From: Acanthosoma haemorrhoidale
Taxonomy: Eukaryota; Arthropoda; Insecta; Hemiptera; Acanthosomatidae
Direction of reading: 5' to 3'
Length of the DNA: 64,000 nt
NCBI GenBank assembly: GCA_930367205.1
Contig: OV884013.1
Coordinates: 119,265,827-119,329,826, forward strand
The notes beneath the pieces were generated by a model. It searched no databases and was not told where the DNA came from. It saw nothing but the letters and a program-made list of their open reading frames with translations. Each line of letters opens with the position of its first letter. Within the stretch, counting starts at the first letter, position 1. Of this stretch, positions 47,850-59,470 are shown one piece after another. The position numbers were made by a program, and so were the translations under genes.

Positions 47850-47955
47850 TTATAAACTTTTTTTTTTAAGTTTGATGATATTCGTATGACTGACTATGCT
47901 CCAATTATGTACTGCGTAAGTTAACATGGGCTTTACTAAAAAACTGTAAATGAGT
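47850..47955 (-). pseudogene. Short Jockey-like reverse transcriptase fragment
   Basis: The end of a 90-codon minus frame reads RLLIYSFLVKPMLTYAVHNW followed by SIVSHTNIIKLKKK, matching the thumb pattern (LIYKsxLrPxxTYaxxxW) of Jockey-type elements. The upstream part of that frame (GSGAKAETYMYKKRIRFWEV) belongs to dispersed repeat R-Y and is not reverse transcriptase. Confidence 0.5.
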
Positions 47956-47974
47956 AGTCTGAGTAATAAAAATA

Positions 47975-48220
47975 GAAGGGGGTTGAGCAGAACTGTATAC
48001 CTTCCTCGTGACTTCATGGAAGTCACTGATATTTTTAAGTAAGCAACCACATCCCTCCCTACTTCCCAGAATCTTATCCTTTTCTTATACATATATGTCT
48101 CAGCTTTAGCCCCAGACCCCACTCGTCCCTAGACATTCCACCCAGTATGTAGTAACGTAACTCTTACTATTTGTATATACCAGTGTTTTGCTTGTACTTC
48201 ATAATAAAGCTTTTCTTTTA
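47975..48220 (+). repeat. Dispersed repeat R-Y, copy 1
   Basis: Its reverse complement matches 61495-61621 plus 62325-62440, including agtaagagttacgttactac, actgggtggaatgtctagg, ctggggctaaagctgagaca and the gttgcttacttaaa block. On this strand it ends cttcataataaagctttt, a possible poly(A) signal. Family unknown; a retrotransposon 3' end is possible. Confidence 0.75.
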
Positions 48221-49170
48221 AAAGACTTCAAAGAATATTTGACTTATTGACAAATGAGAAAATTATAGATATAGTAAATTTTCCGTTGTGAATGCGTTGT
48301 AGAGGCGAGTCAGCCTAATTTCATACGTGGAAAATATAAAATTCTAACTCTAGCATAAATAGGCGTTTTCCTAACAAAGACTCCTGGAACAAGAGAAGAC
48401 AAATCGATAAAGAAGCGAACCAGGAACAGACAGGAGTTAGCTCAGGGACAAAGCCAGTTATGGCAACATGTATCTGTTCCGGCCTCCTCAATGCCGCAAA
48501 ACTGCATCATTCACCGTTACGTTACTGTCCGAGGAACAACTGTTACTTGTACTCATGAACAGTTATAAAAATAACACATATTGTTATTTTATTATTCGGT
48601 TATTCCTTTACTCTCTGACGTAGTCCCGGAACAGGTGAGCTAGCCTACTGGGCCTTACTTACTCATAATTATAGAAGTAAAACTTATTCACTTTCCCAAT
48701 ATCTATGGTTTGAACCAGTGTTGAGCCAAAAATAGCTAAAAATTAAACCCAGTGGTTTAATAAAATTTCAATTGAACTATTAATTTGGAACACTAAAAAA
48801 CAAAATTTAGATATATTATAATACAGATAGATAGGGAGATAGATAAAATTATGAACAATGAAATAGAAACTAAAAAAAAAAAAGATTTGGCTTTAATTAA
48901 ATTGAACCATGGATAAGAGCATCGGCAGTGTTGATGTTCATTTGTTCGATAAACAACAAACTATTCTTCAAATGAAACTACCTTAGACCCAAAAGTTGAC
49001 ATCAACTTTCCAGCAACGAAATCAACAGAAAAAAATTAAGATAACGAACAAATTATCATATATTTAAAGATTGAAATTTATAATTCAAATATTTAGAGAA
49101 GATTTTGAAATATTCTTAGTTTATGGGTGGTTTTGACTAATTTATGAACTAACTACTATACTATAACTAT
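48221..49170. other. AT-rich spacer, no gene seen
   Basis: No supportable feature. Confidence 0.4.
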
Positions 49171-49392
49171 ACTTAAGCCATAAAATTTGAAAGTGTATTT
49201 ATGACAGCTACAAAGAACTTCATCCTTGATGGATTCATAATAAAAATATAATAAAACCAGGATGAAATAAAAAAAATCCTATTAACTTATAGTATTTTTA
49301 AGTTTAAATTTATCATGTATCGGTTAGTAACTTTGCGTGGATTAAATAATGAACAACACAACGGTGGTTATATGGTGTACTTGAAAAATCAC
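49171..49392 (+). repeat. Dispersed repeat R-X, copy 3, internally deleted
   Basis: Shares acttaagccataaaatttg, gacagctacaaag, aaaccaggatgaaat, atcggttagtaactt and ggttatatggtgtact with the other copies in the same order, but lacks the middle 250 bp or so and the right third. It contains no Jockey insertion. Confidence 0.7.
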
Positions 49393-49886
49393 GTATGCTT
49401 CTCATAATCGAGAGTTTCTCTAAGACAAAACATATTAGTTAAATTTTAGTGAGTAGAAAGATCATTTTATGTTTAGTTGGAATAAACTAAATTCATGAAC
49501 CTAAAACGTAAATAAAATATATATTAACAATCAGTTTAAAGTTAATATTCCTCCATTTAAGAACTTTAAGAAATTTAATATATCATGAATAAAGGTTTGA
49601 AATTAAACTTTAAAAAATATTTTAGTTTATTTGAACTGAACAAAATTAAAGTCAGTTACGCCAAACGCCTTCACAGAGTCTTTGCCTTAGACGACGTAAG
49701 AATAAAATCTTATTCAAATTAAACTATTTCAGACCCAATACTACAAAACTTTCAATGCTAAATATTTTCAACGTGCAGATTGTGGCGAAATAGATTACCA
49801 CACTCGCACATTTATATATTTATAAATCATCACTGCCTGTTTATATATTTTCTATAATCTATTATACAAATATATTTTCGTTGCAG
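49393..49886. other. AT-rich sequence upstream of the host exon
   Basis: No gene seen. The last bases (ttttcgttgcag) form the acceptor of the exon at 49887. Confidence 0.5.
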
Positions 49887-49945
49887 GCAAAATGGGAACG
49901 ATTTGGAGCAGAACTGAGCAGCCTGTAGGCAATACTACTGAACAG
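49887..49945 (+). CDS. Host exon with start codon of a coiled-coil protein
   Basis: Bounded by ttttcgttgcag|gcaa and aacag|gtaaga, both good splice signals. The ATG at 49892 gives 18 codons, MGTIWSRTEQPVGNTTEQ, ending in phase 0. Glycine at position 2 and serine at position 6 fit the N-myristoylation pattern (G-x-x-x-S/T), so the protein could be anchored to membranes. The next exon in phase and in style is at 55073-55387, 5.1 kb downstream. Only five 5' UTR bases are in this exon, so a leader exon must lie upstream, perhaps at 18.8-19.2 kb. The gene is not recognised. Exon calls rest on splice signals and phase, not on transcripts. Confidence 0.55.
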
Positions 49946-50494
49946 GTAAGAATAATATTATATTATTACCAAATAAAGTTTCATCACGTTTCATTTTATG
50001 GGCATATACATAAAACCAAAATAAATTTTCATCTTTTTTCTTGGGTTCTAACATTTTTTTTTTTTGGTATGATCAATTCTTCTTCAGATGACCATTTTTT
50101 TTTTCTTCTGATATTGCGTTAAATAACTAATGTCATCAATTGATAATGTTCCTTCCACTGATTCTAATTTATACAGTTTTTTTAAATGTCAAAATCTGAT
50201 AAATCGTGCTTGCAAACCTTTCGATTTTTTCTTTACTTGAGAAAAGAAGGCATTTTCTGTCTTTAAGTGTAAAGTTTTGAAGAATGGCATGATATGATCA
50301 AAAAAGGTAACGATATTACTACCCAAGTAATTAAAAACATTATTCATCCGCAAACGAATGCTAGATGATTCTTGTAAGTCATTTTATGATAAAAAATAAA
50401 CAACTATCAAGTTGGCCACAAATTCTGTTTTCGGTTTTTGTCGTCACGAAACTTCAAGCAGTCTAATACGTAGCTAACTTCAGTCCGACCCTTG

Positions 50495-50508
50495 CGAGAG
50501 CGCTCTCG
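50495..50508. other. Perfect 14-bp palindrome cgagagcgctctcg
   Basis: GC-rich perfect dyad in an otherwise AT-rich intron, close to further imperfect dyads (tcagtctagtatctgac). Possible protein-binding site or chance. Confidence 0.5.
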
Positions 50509-50739
50509 TCAGTCTAGTATCTGACTTGAACGTAGTTCGACGCGAAAATTCCGACGAGACTGATTGTATTTTGTCTGTTTAGGATCATCCTGAAAATTTT
50601 TGAAGTTGTTTTTTTAAATTAAAGTTTTTGGTCTTGTAAAAATTCATTAGTTTCGGACTTACAAACTGCTTAATAGAAACCGTACTCTCACTCTTGAATA
50701 AAAAAAAAAACCGTACATATTCAAATTGTTACGAAAAAC

Positions 50740-50945
50740 GATTTGGACATACTGATTAGACCTGTGGAGTCCCGCCAGTCCACCGTAGAACGTCGAAGGA
50801 ATTCAAACATTCCAACCCCAAGTCCTCCGAGCTCCCTTCAACATCACAAATTCATCCTTTCACAACGATCCCCCCCCCTACAGACCTTATAATCTCGAAA
50901 TTCAACAAATTCCATGAAAACTTATCTGCACATGGAAATTTTATG
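50740..50945 (+). pseudogene. Decayed Jockey reverse transcriptase C-terminus
   Basis: The phrase ISKFNKFHENLSAHGN corresponds to the IPSKFMKFHSSLSNHPN segment of family A. Upstream, proline- and serine-rich sequence with a C-run. There is no intact frame. Confidence 0.45.
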
Positions 50946-51301
50946 AGAGTCCTACTTAATTTTGAGGTTTACATTTTTGTTTTTTTCTCTGCTGTCTGTT
51001 CCTTGCGAATAATAACAATAATAAGGTATAGACAAATAAATTCAGTACTGGCAAAAAAACGAATAATAATATAAGGAAAGACTTTTGTCTTCAGGCGCTC
51101 GTACCATCTAGGCTGTTGTAGCCGTGCATCCATGACAACTATCCCCGTCTGTACTTTACCTTTGCCTCACACTTTTCTTTGGGACAGTTAAGATCGAAAC
51201 GACGAAGGCTTGCTTATATACCATTGTCATGAATTCTTGGTTATTTGTGAAAGTTGAATTGCAAGTAGTTATTTGAAGTAGAATGAATAATTTAGGATAT
51301 A

Positions 51302-52147
51302 AAGGGTGTCCCAGAATTAATGCAAGATTTGAATTTTCCACCATTTGTGCAGTAAAGGAAAAAAAAAAGCAATTTGACAGCTGACAGTTTAGGGTTAGTA
51401 AAAATGGAGCATTACACGATAGAACAACGTGTATTTATTGTTGAACATTATCTCAAAAATAATGAAAGTTTGGCGGCCCCAGTTCAAAAACTTCATACAA
51501 AATATAGTCGGAATAGTGTTTTGACCTCATCAACTGTGAAGAGATTAATTGAAAAATTTAGGGAGACTGGATCAGTTGGAGACACTAAACACACTGGTCG
51601 TCCCAAAACAAGCCAGTCAATATCGAAGCAGTGCGTGAGAGAAAATCCAGGAACATCAATTCGGCGTCGTAAACACAGTTCTTTGTGCCGAAATTGGATG
51701 ATATTGATGTGGACAATATGTGGTTTCAAGAAGATGGTGCCACATGCCATACAGCCCATGAAACAATTCAAATACTGCATGAGACATTTCCAGGTCGTGT
51801 ACTCTCTCGTTTCGGTGATGAGAATTGGCCCCTAGATCGTGTCATTTAACACCTTTAGATTTCTTTTTATGGGGTTATTTGAAGTCATAGATGTGTATCA
51901 ACAAGCCCACATCCACCCGCGCATTAAAGGAGGAAATTCAACCACATTTATGTCAAATGGTCATGGAAAATTTCGACAAAAGAGTGCGTATGTGCCAGCA
52001 AAGTCGTGGAGGCCATTGGCCCGATGTGTTATTTCATAAATAACCCTATCCTATTTACTTTATAATTCAATAAAAAAAATAACAACAAAAATACTAAAAA
52101 CTGTGTTTTCTATTAAATCAAATCTTGCGTTAATTCTGGGACAGCCT
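51302..52147 (+). mobile_element. DD41D-type element, copy 3, internally deleted
   Basis: Left TIR aagggtgtcccagaattaa preceded by TA (51300-51301). The right TIR reads gcgttaattctgggaca and then departs from consensus (gcctcc for cccttt). About 846 bp. Confidence 0.88.
51404..52040 (+). pseudogene. Transposase of DD41D family, frameshifted
   Basis: ATG at 51404 (MEHYTIEQRVFIVEHYLKNN). The helix-turn-helix region is intact (VKRLIEKFRETGSVGDTKH, TGRPKT), then a small deletion in the SRSNVN region and a large one after ENPGTSIRRRK. The catalytic part is present in another frame: KLDDIDVDNMWF, DGATCHTAHETIQ, and after a stop TPLDFFLWGYLKS. Several frameshifts; inactive. Confidence 0.85.
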
Positions 52148-53466
52148 CCACTTCTTCAGTCTCTATTTTTTAACCTACTTGCTACTAATTCTAATACTAG
52201 TTCTTCTACTTCCAACCAGCGCCTTCTCGTTCAATCACTCTCTCTTCTTCCGAGTGATGTTTTAATTATTGTTGCCCAGTACTCTTCACCCGCCAACATT
52301 ATGTTCCGATAGGACAAGGAATAGTCTTATTGGCGTCTATTTTAGCTTTAATAGTAGTTGTTTTGTGGATTTCCAAGAACTTCCCCTCCAATTATCCATT
52401 TTCATGGAAAACAGTATCCGTTCTACTCTTGCTTACCTAAATGGTCCTTCTTCTAATGGCTACGTAGCCTCACGTTCCACGAAGGATCGGTATATCCTGT
52501 TCTTCCATGACCTTCTCATCTCTTTGACACTAGAGAATTGTATTATCATTTTGACATTGATTTTAAAATGGGTAACTTCTTTTTTTTCTTTCATATCCCC
52601 TTGTTTCTATAAATTTTAAGTTTAGACTGTTAACGTTCAGTTAATATATTTGACTAGTGCGACCTTGGACAATAATAAACTAAATGCACAGTTGTGAAAT
52701 GTGCATATTCAGCCGATTGCTATTGATTTAGCATTGTCACACTTTCGTCGTTATTAATATTCAGTTTAAAATAAATAATATCCAGATATGCCAGTTAAAA
52801 AAAAATGGAACAGACAGGCAAAAATGTTTTATGGTAGTGGTCCGTTGTTGAAAATCTTGCCACCTAGATAGTGAGGGGGCGCTAACGACCTAAACATCGC
52901 CATCACGATCGGAAATAACCGATCGTCAAACGGAGCGGAAACGTGATTCTTTAGTGTGGGCCTTGGCCAGTGCAAATGGATTTCGAATATCCATTTAACC
53001 CTCTTTTTTTAACTTAATAAGGCGTCAGTTAATAGTTTTTTTTTTATAATAATACATTTTGTAATAAATAATACTATAAATAAATAAACCCAATAAATAT
53101 CAGATTGAATCACAATTTATGACGAGTTCGCTCGCAGTTCCTAGCCACTAACTAATGAGCATTCTCGCCTTATTGCCTGCAGTCATTTCTGAAATTTTTC
53201 TTCAGTTGTCATTCCCTTAGATTTTTAGAAATAAATGAATTCAAAAAAAAAAAATATACACACAAAACTAAATTTCCCAAATAGTGCTTTAATGTACCTA
53301 AAAATTTTGGAAGCAATATATACATGGATTACTATTTCTTTGCTTTGAAATGGTGAATGAGTTTGCTTTTATTTATCATTTATAACATACCCATCCCAAC
53401 AACCTTTTGAATAAGCAACCACATTTATTTTATCGACCCTATAATTTATTTTTTATACTTTATATT

Positions 53467-54310
53467 CAGAGGGGTCCAAAAAAATGTATCCACTGGTTAA
53501 CAGTCCATAACTTGCAAACTAATTGACGGAGTTGTCTCATTTTTGGTGAAAGTGCAGCTTAAAGTCCAACTTAAAGATATCACTGTAGGTGTTCGAAATG
53601 GTCACCATTAACATCCACACACAAACAATGCTGCCGAACTGCAGCACGAACTACTGACTGCAACGTGTTCAGTTGGATATTTGCACATGAATGTACGATG
53701 GATTCTCGAAGTTCATCCAATGTGCGTGGCTTTTGTCGATAAACGACGTCCTTTAGTGTTCCCCACAGGTAAAAGTCCAGAGGAGTCAAGTCTGGGGAAC
53801 GTGGTGGATACTCTACAGCACCTCTAAGGCCTATCCATCTTCCTGGTAGATTTTTGTCGAGATAAGCCCTAACACGATTGTGGTAGTGGGCTGGGGCACC
53901 ATCTTGTTGAAAGTAAAATCTTCCGTCTCCATACAAGTCTTGGTTGCCAGGTAAAATGGATGTTTGAAGGGTGTCGGTGGCTCTGTTTGATACACATTTC
54001 GCCATTGCGCGAGCCTCATTAATGTTTTCGTACTTAAAATACCACTTTAAAACAGACTTCCTTTCATCAAATGTAAGCCTTACGCCAGCCATGTTTACTC
54101 GAGTAACAAGGTACAACTAACAATAAAACACTAACTATCTGGCGACTGTCATCTGACAAAACAAAACAACGCAATACAACGCAATACAACGCTTGTATGG
54201 CGATTGCCGGAACTACAAACTATCACACTGCCAAAAATGAGACAACTCCGTCAATTAGTTTGCAAGTTATGGACTTTTAAACATTGGATACATTTTTTTG
54301 GACCCCTCTG
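53467..54310 (-). mobile_element. Second DD41D-type family, internally deleted, with long TIRs
   Basis: Inverted repeats of about 75 bp, starting cagaggggtccaaaaaaatg and continuing through cataacttgcaaactaattg and gagttgtctcattttt, at 53467-53543 and 54230-54310. The two arms differ at only a few bases. The element is 844 bp. The flanks (att/tat) fit a TA target but are not exact. Confidence 0.88.
53580..54092 (-). pseudogene. Transposase of the second DD41D family, single frame with central deletion
   Basis: ATG at 54090-54092 (MAGVRLTFDERKSVLKWYFK). The N-terminal 35 residues are a helix-turn-helix start, then the frame passes directly to NRATDTLQTSILPGNQDLYG and the second catalytic block FYFQQDGAPAHYHNRVRAYL, then EYPPRSPDLTPLDFYLWG. 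From D in QQD to D in TPLD there are 41 intervening residues, the DD41D spacing. The first catalytic aspartate and most of the DNA-binding part are deleted, yet the frame stays open to the natural-looking end FEHLQ. Confidence 0.88.
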
Positions 54311-55072
54311 TATTTATACACCCGTTTAGTATTTATGATTTTTTTGTTCCATATCCCCTTGTTACAAAATTAATATATATGTTGCAAAATATAGATTCTG
54401 CAAACGAATCTATTCACAATTGCTTCATTATATTTCCTGCAGCTTAGCTACAATTAGACAAATGCTGTTTTCTACTTATACTGATCTGCATTGTACAAAA
54501 GTATAATGCTGTACATTATACATTAATGGACTGAATTTATTAAAAGTGATAGGACTCACCTTCTTTATCATGTGTGGTCATAGTTATATATATTCCCTAT
54601 AATTTATGTTAGTGTTATTCAAAACGTCTATTAACTGTCCAGTCATAGACATAAATTTGACACGCAATACGTACTTTTAATGTGCGAATGAGTACATGGC
54701 CACAAAATAGCACCAAATCGAGAATATTGTTATCATGGCCCGTCTGTGGGTAGCAGCATCTGAACGGAAACCAGAAGGTTTTCTCTTTGGCCGATTAACA
54801 CCGGTGGTGTTAGGATACCACTACTAATGTTCAGTAAAATATAATTTTAATCAAACATTTTATTTTATCTTCAATTCCTATTGCGATGTTTTCCTTGTTC
54901 CTCCATATTGATGATAATTTTTTCTCTTACTTTAAATAAACATTGGTATCTTTTATTTTTATTCCTTCCCTTGGCCGATTTGTTCCAGTTATTATACTAG
55001 CTTTTATGATTTGATGAAATCAATTATTTTCAACTATTAGAATTTCTTCAATAACATTATTTTATTTCCTAG

Positions 55073-55387
55073 GAGTGCCCCGCTACGAATCAAAATGACG
55101 ACAACGGCGTCCGTAAGAAGGAAATGGAGGAAGACATGAGAAAATTCAGAGCGGAGCTGGCGACCAAGAGGGAAGCCCGCAAGGAAGCTATAGCCGCGCT
55201 GAACAAGAAGATCACAGAGCTCAAAGAGGAAGTGGACAAGGAGAGGAAGGAACGTGAAAGACTTGCAAGTCTGCTAGAGGCCGGAGGTGGAAGCCAGGCG
55301 GAAGTCGGGGGACTTGAGCACCAAGTCCGAGCACTCAAGGACGTCGCTTCCATCGGCGGCGAAATGCTTCGGATTAGGGAGTTACAG
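55073..55387 (+). CDS. Host exon encoding a coiled-coil segment
   Basis: Bounded by tttatttcctag|GAG and TTACAG|gtaaag. 315 bp, 105 codons, phase 0 at both ends, which fits the exon at 49887. It is GC-richer than its surroundings. The start (ECPATNQNDDNGVRKK) is polar. Residues about 16-70 are strongly helical with charged heptads (EMEEDMRKFRAELATKREA, LNKKITELKEEVDKERKE, RERLASLLEAG), then a glycine-rich hinge and a second short helix (GLEHQVRALKDVASIGGEML). This suggests a structural or adaptor protein that dimerises. I do not recognise the family. It can be spliced in or out without frameshift. Downstream exons are not visible in the window. Confidence 0.75.
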
Positions 55388-55773
55388 GTAAAGAACCCTC
55401 TTATCAAATACTTATACTGTCTAATAAAAATATCTGTAGTTTTGTAAACCTAAAAAATAAGTTACAGAATATACCTGAGTATTTAAAAATGCAATGCTTT
55501 TCAAATAATTTTTTTAATAAGGCAGATGAAATAAAATCACGATTGAATTATTTCAGTTAGATCCAATGTGAAATAATTAATCTTTGGGCAGTATCCAAAA
55601 TCTAGAGGGGTCCAAATCATAACTGTACCATGGTATGTTATGGAGATGTCTCATAACAATAATAAGATTTTTGTTGTGAAGTCTCTCTTCTGTTGAACAG
55701 ATCTTTTGGATTCTATGAAAGGGTCTTTTAGGCGAATTCTCAGGACAGTTCCTTTGATCAAAGGCTAAACATG
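55388..55773. other. Intronic or intergenic spacer
   Basis: Follows the donor gtaaag. No gene or repeat recognised. Confidence 0.4.
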
Positions 55774-56501
55774 GGGTGTCCCAGAATTAACGCAAGATTT
55801 GATTTAAATAGAAAACACAGTTTTTAGTATTTTTGTTGTTATTTTTTTATTGAATTATAAAGTAAATAGGATAGGGTTATTTATGGAATAACACATCGGG
55901 CAAATGGCCTCCACGACTTTGCTGACACATACGCACTCTTTTGTTGACTCACACCTTTGACTTCCAATAACCCCATAAAAAGCAATCTAAAGGTGTTAAA
56001 TCACACGATCTAAGAGGCTAATTCTGATCACCGAAACAAGAGAGTACACGACCTGGAAATGTCTCATGCAGTATTTAAATTGTTTCATGGGCTGTATGGC
56101 ATGTGGCACCATCTTGTTGAAACCACATATTGGCCACATCAATATTATACAATTTCGGCACGAAGAACTGTGTTATGGATTTTCAACAACACTCTCACGC
56201 ACTGCTTTGATATTGACATTTGAACGGCTTGTTTTTGGACGACCAGTGTGTTTAGTGTCTCCAACTGATCCAGTCTCCCTAAATTTTTCAATTAATCTCT
56301 TCACAGTTGATGAAAAAACACTATCCCGAACATATTTTGTATGAAATTTCAACAATGAAGACACGTCGTTCTATCGTGTAACGCTCCATTTTTACTAAGC
56401 TTGAACTGTCAGCTGTCAAATTGTTGTTTTTTTTAGGGTTGCCAGCACTTTACTGCACAAATGGCGGCAAATTCAAATCTTGCGTTAATTCTGGGACACC
56501 C
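55774..56501 (-). mobile_element. DD41D-type element, copy 4, internally deleted
   Basis: Reverse-oriented. Ends GGGTGTCCCAGAATTAACGC at 55774 and its complement at 56501, with a TA after the right end. About 728 bp, with deletions in the N-terminal half and near the C-terminus (tttgttgactcacacc joins two distant parts). Confidence 0.88.
55885..56390 (-). pseudogene. Transposase of DD41D family, broken
   Basis: Minus-strand pieces: a shortened N-terminus, then KFHTKYVRDSVFSSTVKRLI, KFRETGSVGDTKHTGRPKT and AVRESVVENP. A deletion is followed by the DGATCHTAHET block with the second catalytic aspartate, then CDLTPLD and RGGHLPDVLFHK. Stops interrupt it. Confidence 0.85.
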
Positions 56502-57675
56502 TAGTGATGTCATCGTAGGTCCCTTTTACATATTGTTGCATATATACATAAAGGTATACCTATAGGAAAGTACCCATTTTGAGAAAAAAATATACCGTTG
56601 AAATCATACAGTTATCGTACTTTGGAAAATCTTGAGAACTGTTCAGAAACAGGTTCTAATTTTGCATTCAGTAATGGGGCGATTCCCTGTATGTTTTGTA
56701 TGAACTTTTAATAAGACAGCGATCATAAAAATGATTTATTCCAATTGATATTTTAAAGGTGTATTCCATGCATATATAATTTCTGAGATATTGCAAAGTT
56801 TGAGAGCTAACTTAAATTTTAGCTCTTAATTTCCCATACATAAATAGTTACAGAAATAGACAACGTTTTGAACTCTCCCGATATTGCTTCATCACTTTCT
56901 ACCCCGTTGATTTTGGTTGTATTTATTTGTTAGCAAAACTACAATTTAGTTTATAATCGGGTTTAAAATTATTTTTATTGATTAAAAAAAAAAATGTTTA
57001 CTTGATCGTTTTTTTATCGGATGTATTATCTTTTTTTGAGAATTCTATATTACCAATTACATGCTTACCAACCCATCCTAAATTCAAAAAAATGTCAGTA
57101 AATTGATAATTTGTGTGTAGTGTGTCTGGCAGGCACAGAGCTATGGAGTATACACACAAACAGACAATACACAATTCTTATGGTACACTTTTGTGATTAG
57201 AATTTTTTTCATCAACTCGAAAGTCAAAATATTGATGTGATGAAGATTTCCGGTGATGAGCTAATTTTATCCAGTTGTGCGCGTTGCAGCCAACAGCTCT
57301 CAAAATAACCGTATCAGCAAAAAATTATGATAGGGATATATATTTACAATTTATTTTTTTTTTTTTTGTCAACTGTGTAAAATCTATTTTTGATTCAGGT
57401 TCTAAATCAATCTATTTTCGGAACGTCTTGCCCTTCACCTCTGTCTATTGATAATGTTTCATGAATATAAATAGTGTCATATTAAGTAGTGTCACTATAA
57501 TTTGTTAGCATTTTAATTAAGTCATGTTCGTACTCTGAGGATATGTGTGCCTGACTATTTAACTATTTATAGACGGGTTTGATTCACGGATTACTTTTTG
57601 TCAATAGTCTTGAATCCATAACCGGAGTGAAATTTAATATCTTGAATAAACCCAATTAGAACCCGAAAGAAGGGG
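56502..57675. other. AT-rich spacer, no gene seen
   Basis: No supportable feature. Confidence 0.45.
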
Positions 57676-58231
57676 CTCTACTGTCATACAGATATTCTAC
57701 TACTGTCATAACTAATGTTATACAGATATTCCATTACTGTCATACGTACTGTCATAACTACTGTCATGCAGATATTCTACTACTGTCATACGTACTGTCA
57801 TAACTACTGTTATACAGATATTCCATTACTGTCATAACTAATGTTATACAGATATTCCATTACTGTCATGACTACTGTTATACAGAAATTCCATTGCTGT
57901 CATAACTACTGTTATACATATATTCTACTACTGTCATAACTACTGTTATACAGATATTCCATTACTGTCATAACTACTGTTATACAGATATTCCATCACT
58001 GTCATAACTACTGTTATACAGATATTCCATCACTGTCATGACTACTGTTATACAGATATTCCATTACTGTCATGACTACTGTTATACAGATATTCCATTA
58101 CTGTCATGACTACTGTTATACAAATATTCCATCACTGTCATAACTATTGTTATACAGATATTCTACTGCTGTCATTACTACTGTTATACAGATATTCCAT
58201 TACTGTCATGACTACTGTTATACAGATATTC
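57676..58231 (+). repeat. 34-bp minisatellite, about 16 units
   Basis: Unit tactgtcataactactgtta followed by tacagatattccat. Each unit contains two copies of tactgt. The left units are irregular (extra tactgtcatacg), the right ones more uniform, with a/g alternation in catAact or catGact. Confidence 0.95.
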
Positions 58232-59177
58232 AGTGGTCGTACATTTAATGTTTGTATCGCTGTTGCACTGTAACTATTTATTCAACTTTTACGAAATACG
58301 CTAATTGGTTTACACTTAAAATACAATATTGGAAGTATGGACAAAAATTTCTAAAGTCTAAGATCGTAAGATCTTATAAGATTAAAATTTGTTTTCCCTC
58401 ATAGTCAAGGGCATATTAAAAAGGCAAAAAAAAAATGCAAATATATTCTAAGAGATAAAGTTTTATGAGCGAAGAACAGAAATGGCATGTTAATACATTA
58501 AGTCGGCTTTTAAGCACCTTTCCTTATTAAAAGTATTCCAAGGTTATTTCTTAATACTTTTTACGTATTTTATTCCGTTTATTTATTTTCGTATTTAAGA
58601 AATAAAATTAAGTACATTACCGTTGTTGGTAAAAATTACATCAATACAATAATAAGTTAAAAAAAAAATTTCTGTTTGCTCAGGCAGAAATTGAGATGGC
58701 GGAAATGTTTATTTTTTTGGGTTAGAAAGTAAAATATAGTTTTTTTCTGAAACAGAAATAGTTACGCTTTGACACCTACGCCTTTCTCCGTGACTATAGC
58801 AACCATATTGGCATTGATATTGTGTTCGCAACCGTAACAAAGCCATGACACGTGTGACACATTACTTGAATACACATGGCTTCAAATGTTATATATTTTA
58901 TCCTCGCTCATGCCCTAAGAGCATAGGCACTAATCGGATTGACTTCTCCCCATTACTTTTTTCTCCAAAGAGCGGTGGGAATTTGAAAATCAGGACTTTT
59001 ACCCACTACAATCATATAAAACCTTTTAAATATATTTGTCATTCATATCCACCTCACTCATCCATTTTCATTCCGTCATATGAAAAATATTAAAGCAATG
59101 GACTCCTACTTCGGCTTAAAGTAACTACGCTATAGGATTGTTCAACAAACAACTGTTTAAACACAAGGAAGTCTCTA
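58232..59177. other. AT-rich spacer, no gene seen
   Basis: An 82-codon frame at 58845-59093 has no motif and I do not support it as a gene. Confidence 0.4.
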
Positions 59178-59470
59178 ATTTATTTTTCCATCAACTTTAA
59201 TATTGATCAACAAATCTCTATTAATAAAAAACAAAACACCCAAAGACGTATAAATAATAATAAATTAGTAAACTGGAAAATAAAAATTAATACTTTACTT
59301 ACTCCAAGGTTCTGTATTCGTCGTGAAGAGCAGCAATGCTGTGACTCGAACTGACGATATCCAGCGGAAAAAAAAATATCAATCCTAAAAGAGCACTTTT
59401 AACTCCGAGTACTAAACTACACAATTATAAATCATACTATTCCACCGGTACAAAACGGATTATAACTCCC
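59178..59470 (-). repeat. Duplicated segment, unit 1 (contains exon-like sequence A)
   Basis: Shared in order with 60733-60945: taatattgatcaa, aaaaacaaaaca, aataaaaattaatacttta, cttactccaag-ttctgtatt, atcctaaaagag and a final attaa-rich part. The units are about 1.55 kb apart. Confidence 0.75.
59303..59350 (-). CDS. Candidate exon A of a minus-strand gene
   Basis: 48 bp between tatcgtcag and GTAAGTAAAG (minus strand). In the frame beginning after its first base it reads SSHSIAALHDEYRTLE. The duplicate at 60845-60882 reads NISALHNEYRSLE. Between the two, three of the base changes are third-position synonymous and the other codons change conservatively (A/S, D/N, T/S), which is the pattern of selected coding sequence and fits only this frame. 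It looks helical, possibly coiled coil. Rest of the gene not identified. Confidence 0.4.

Larger units (their letters stand above)
49946..55072 (+). other. Intron of the coiled-coil gene, filled with transposons
   Basis: Starts gtaagaataat and ends tttatttcctag. It holds a Jockey remnant (50740-50945), DD41D copy 3 (51302-52147) and a second-family DD41D element (53467-54310). Outside these I see no further exon with clear coding. The unassigned parts 49946-50739, 50946-51301, 52148-53466 and 54311-55072 are AT-rich and show nothing else that I can support. Confidence 0.5.

Noticed and set aside
52103..52619. Two ORFs after DD41D copy 3
   Set aside because: The first crosses the element end; neither has motifs or splice context.
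55090..55407. 105-codon minus-strand ORF, serine-rich
   Set aside because: Antisense shadow of the coiled-coil exon; the plus strand has the splice sites and phase.
58845..59093. 82-codon ORF
   Set aside because: No motif, AT-rich, no splice or promoter context.
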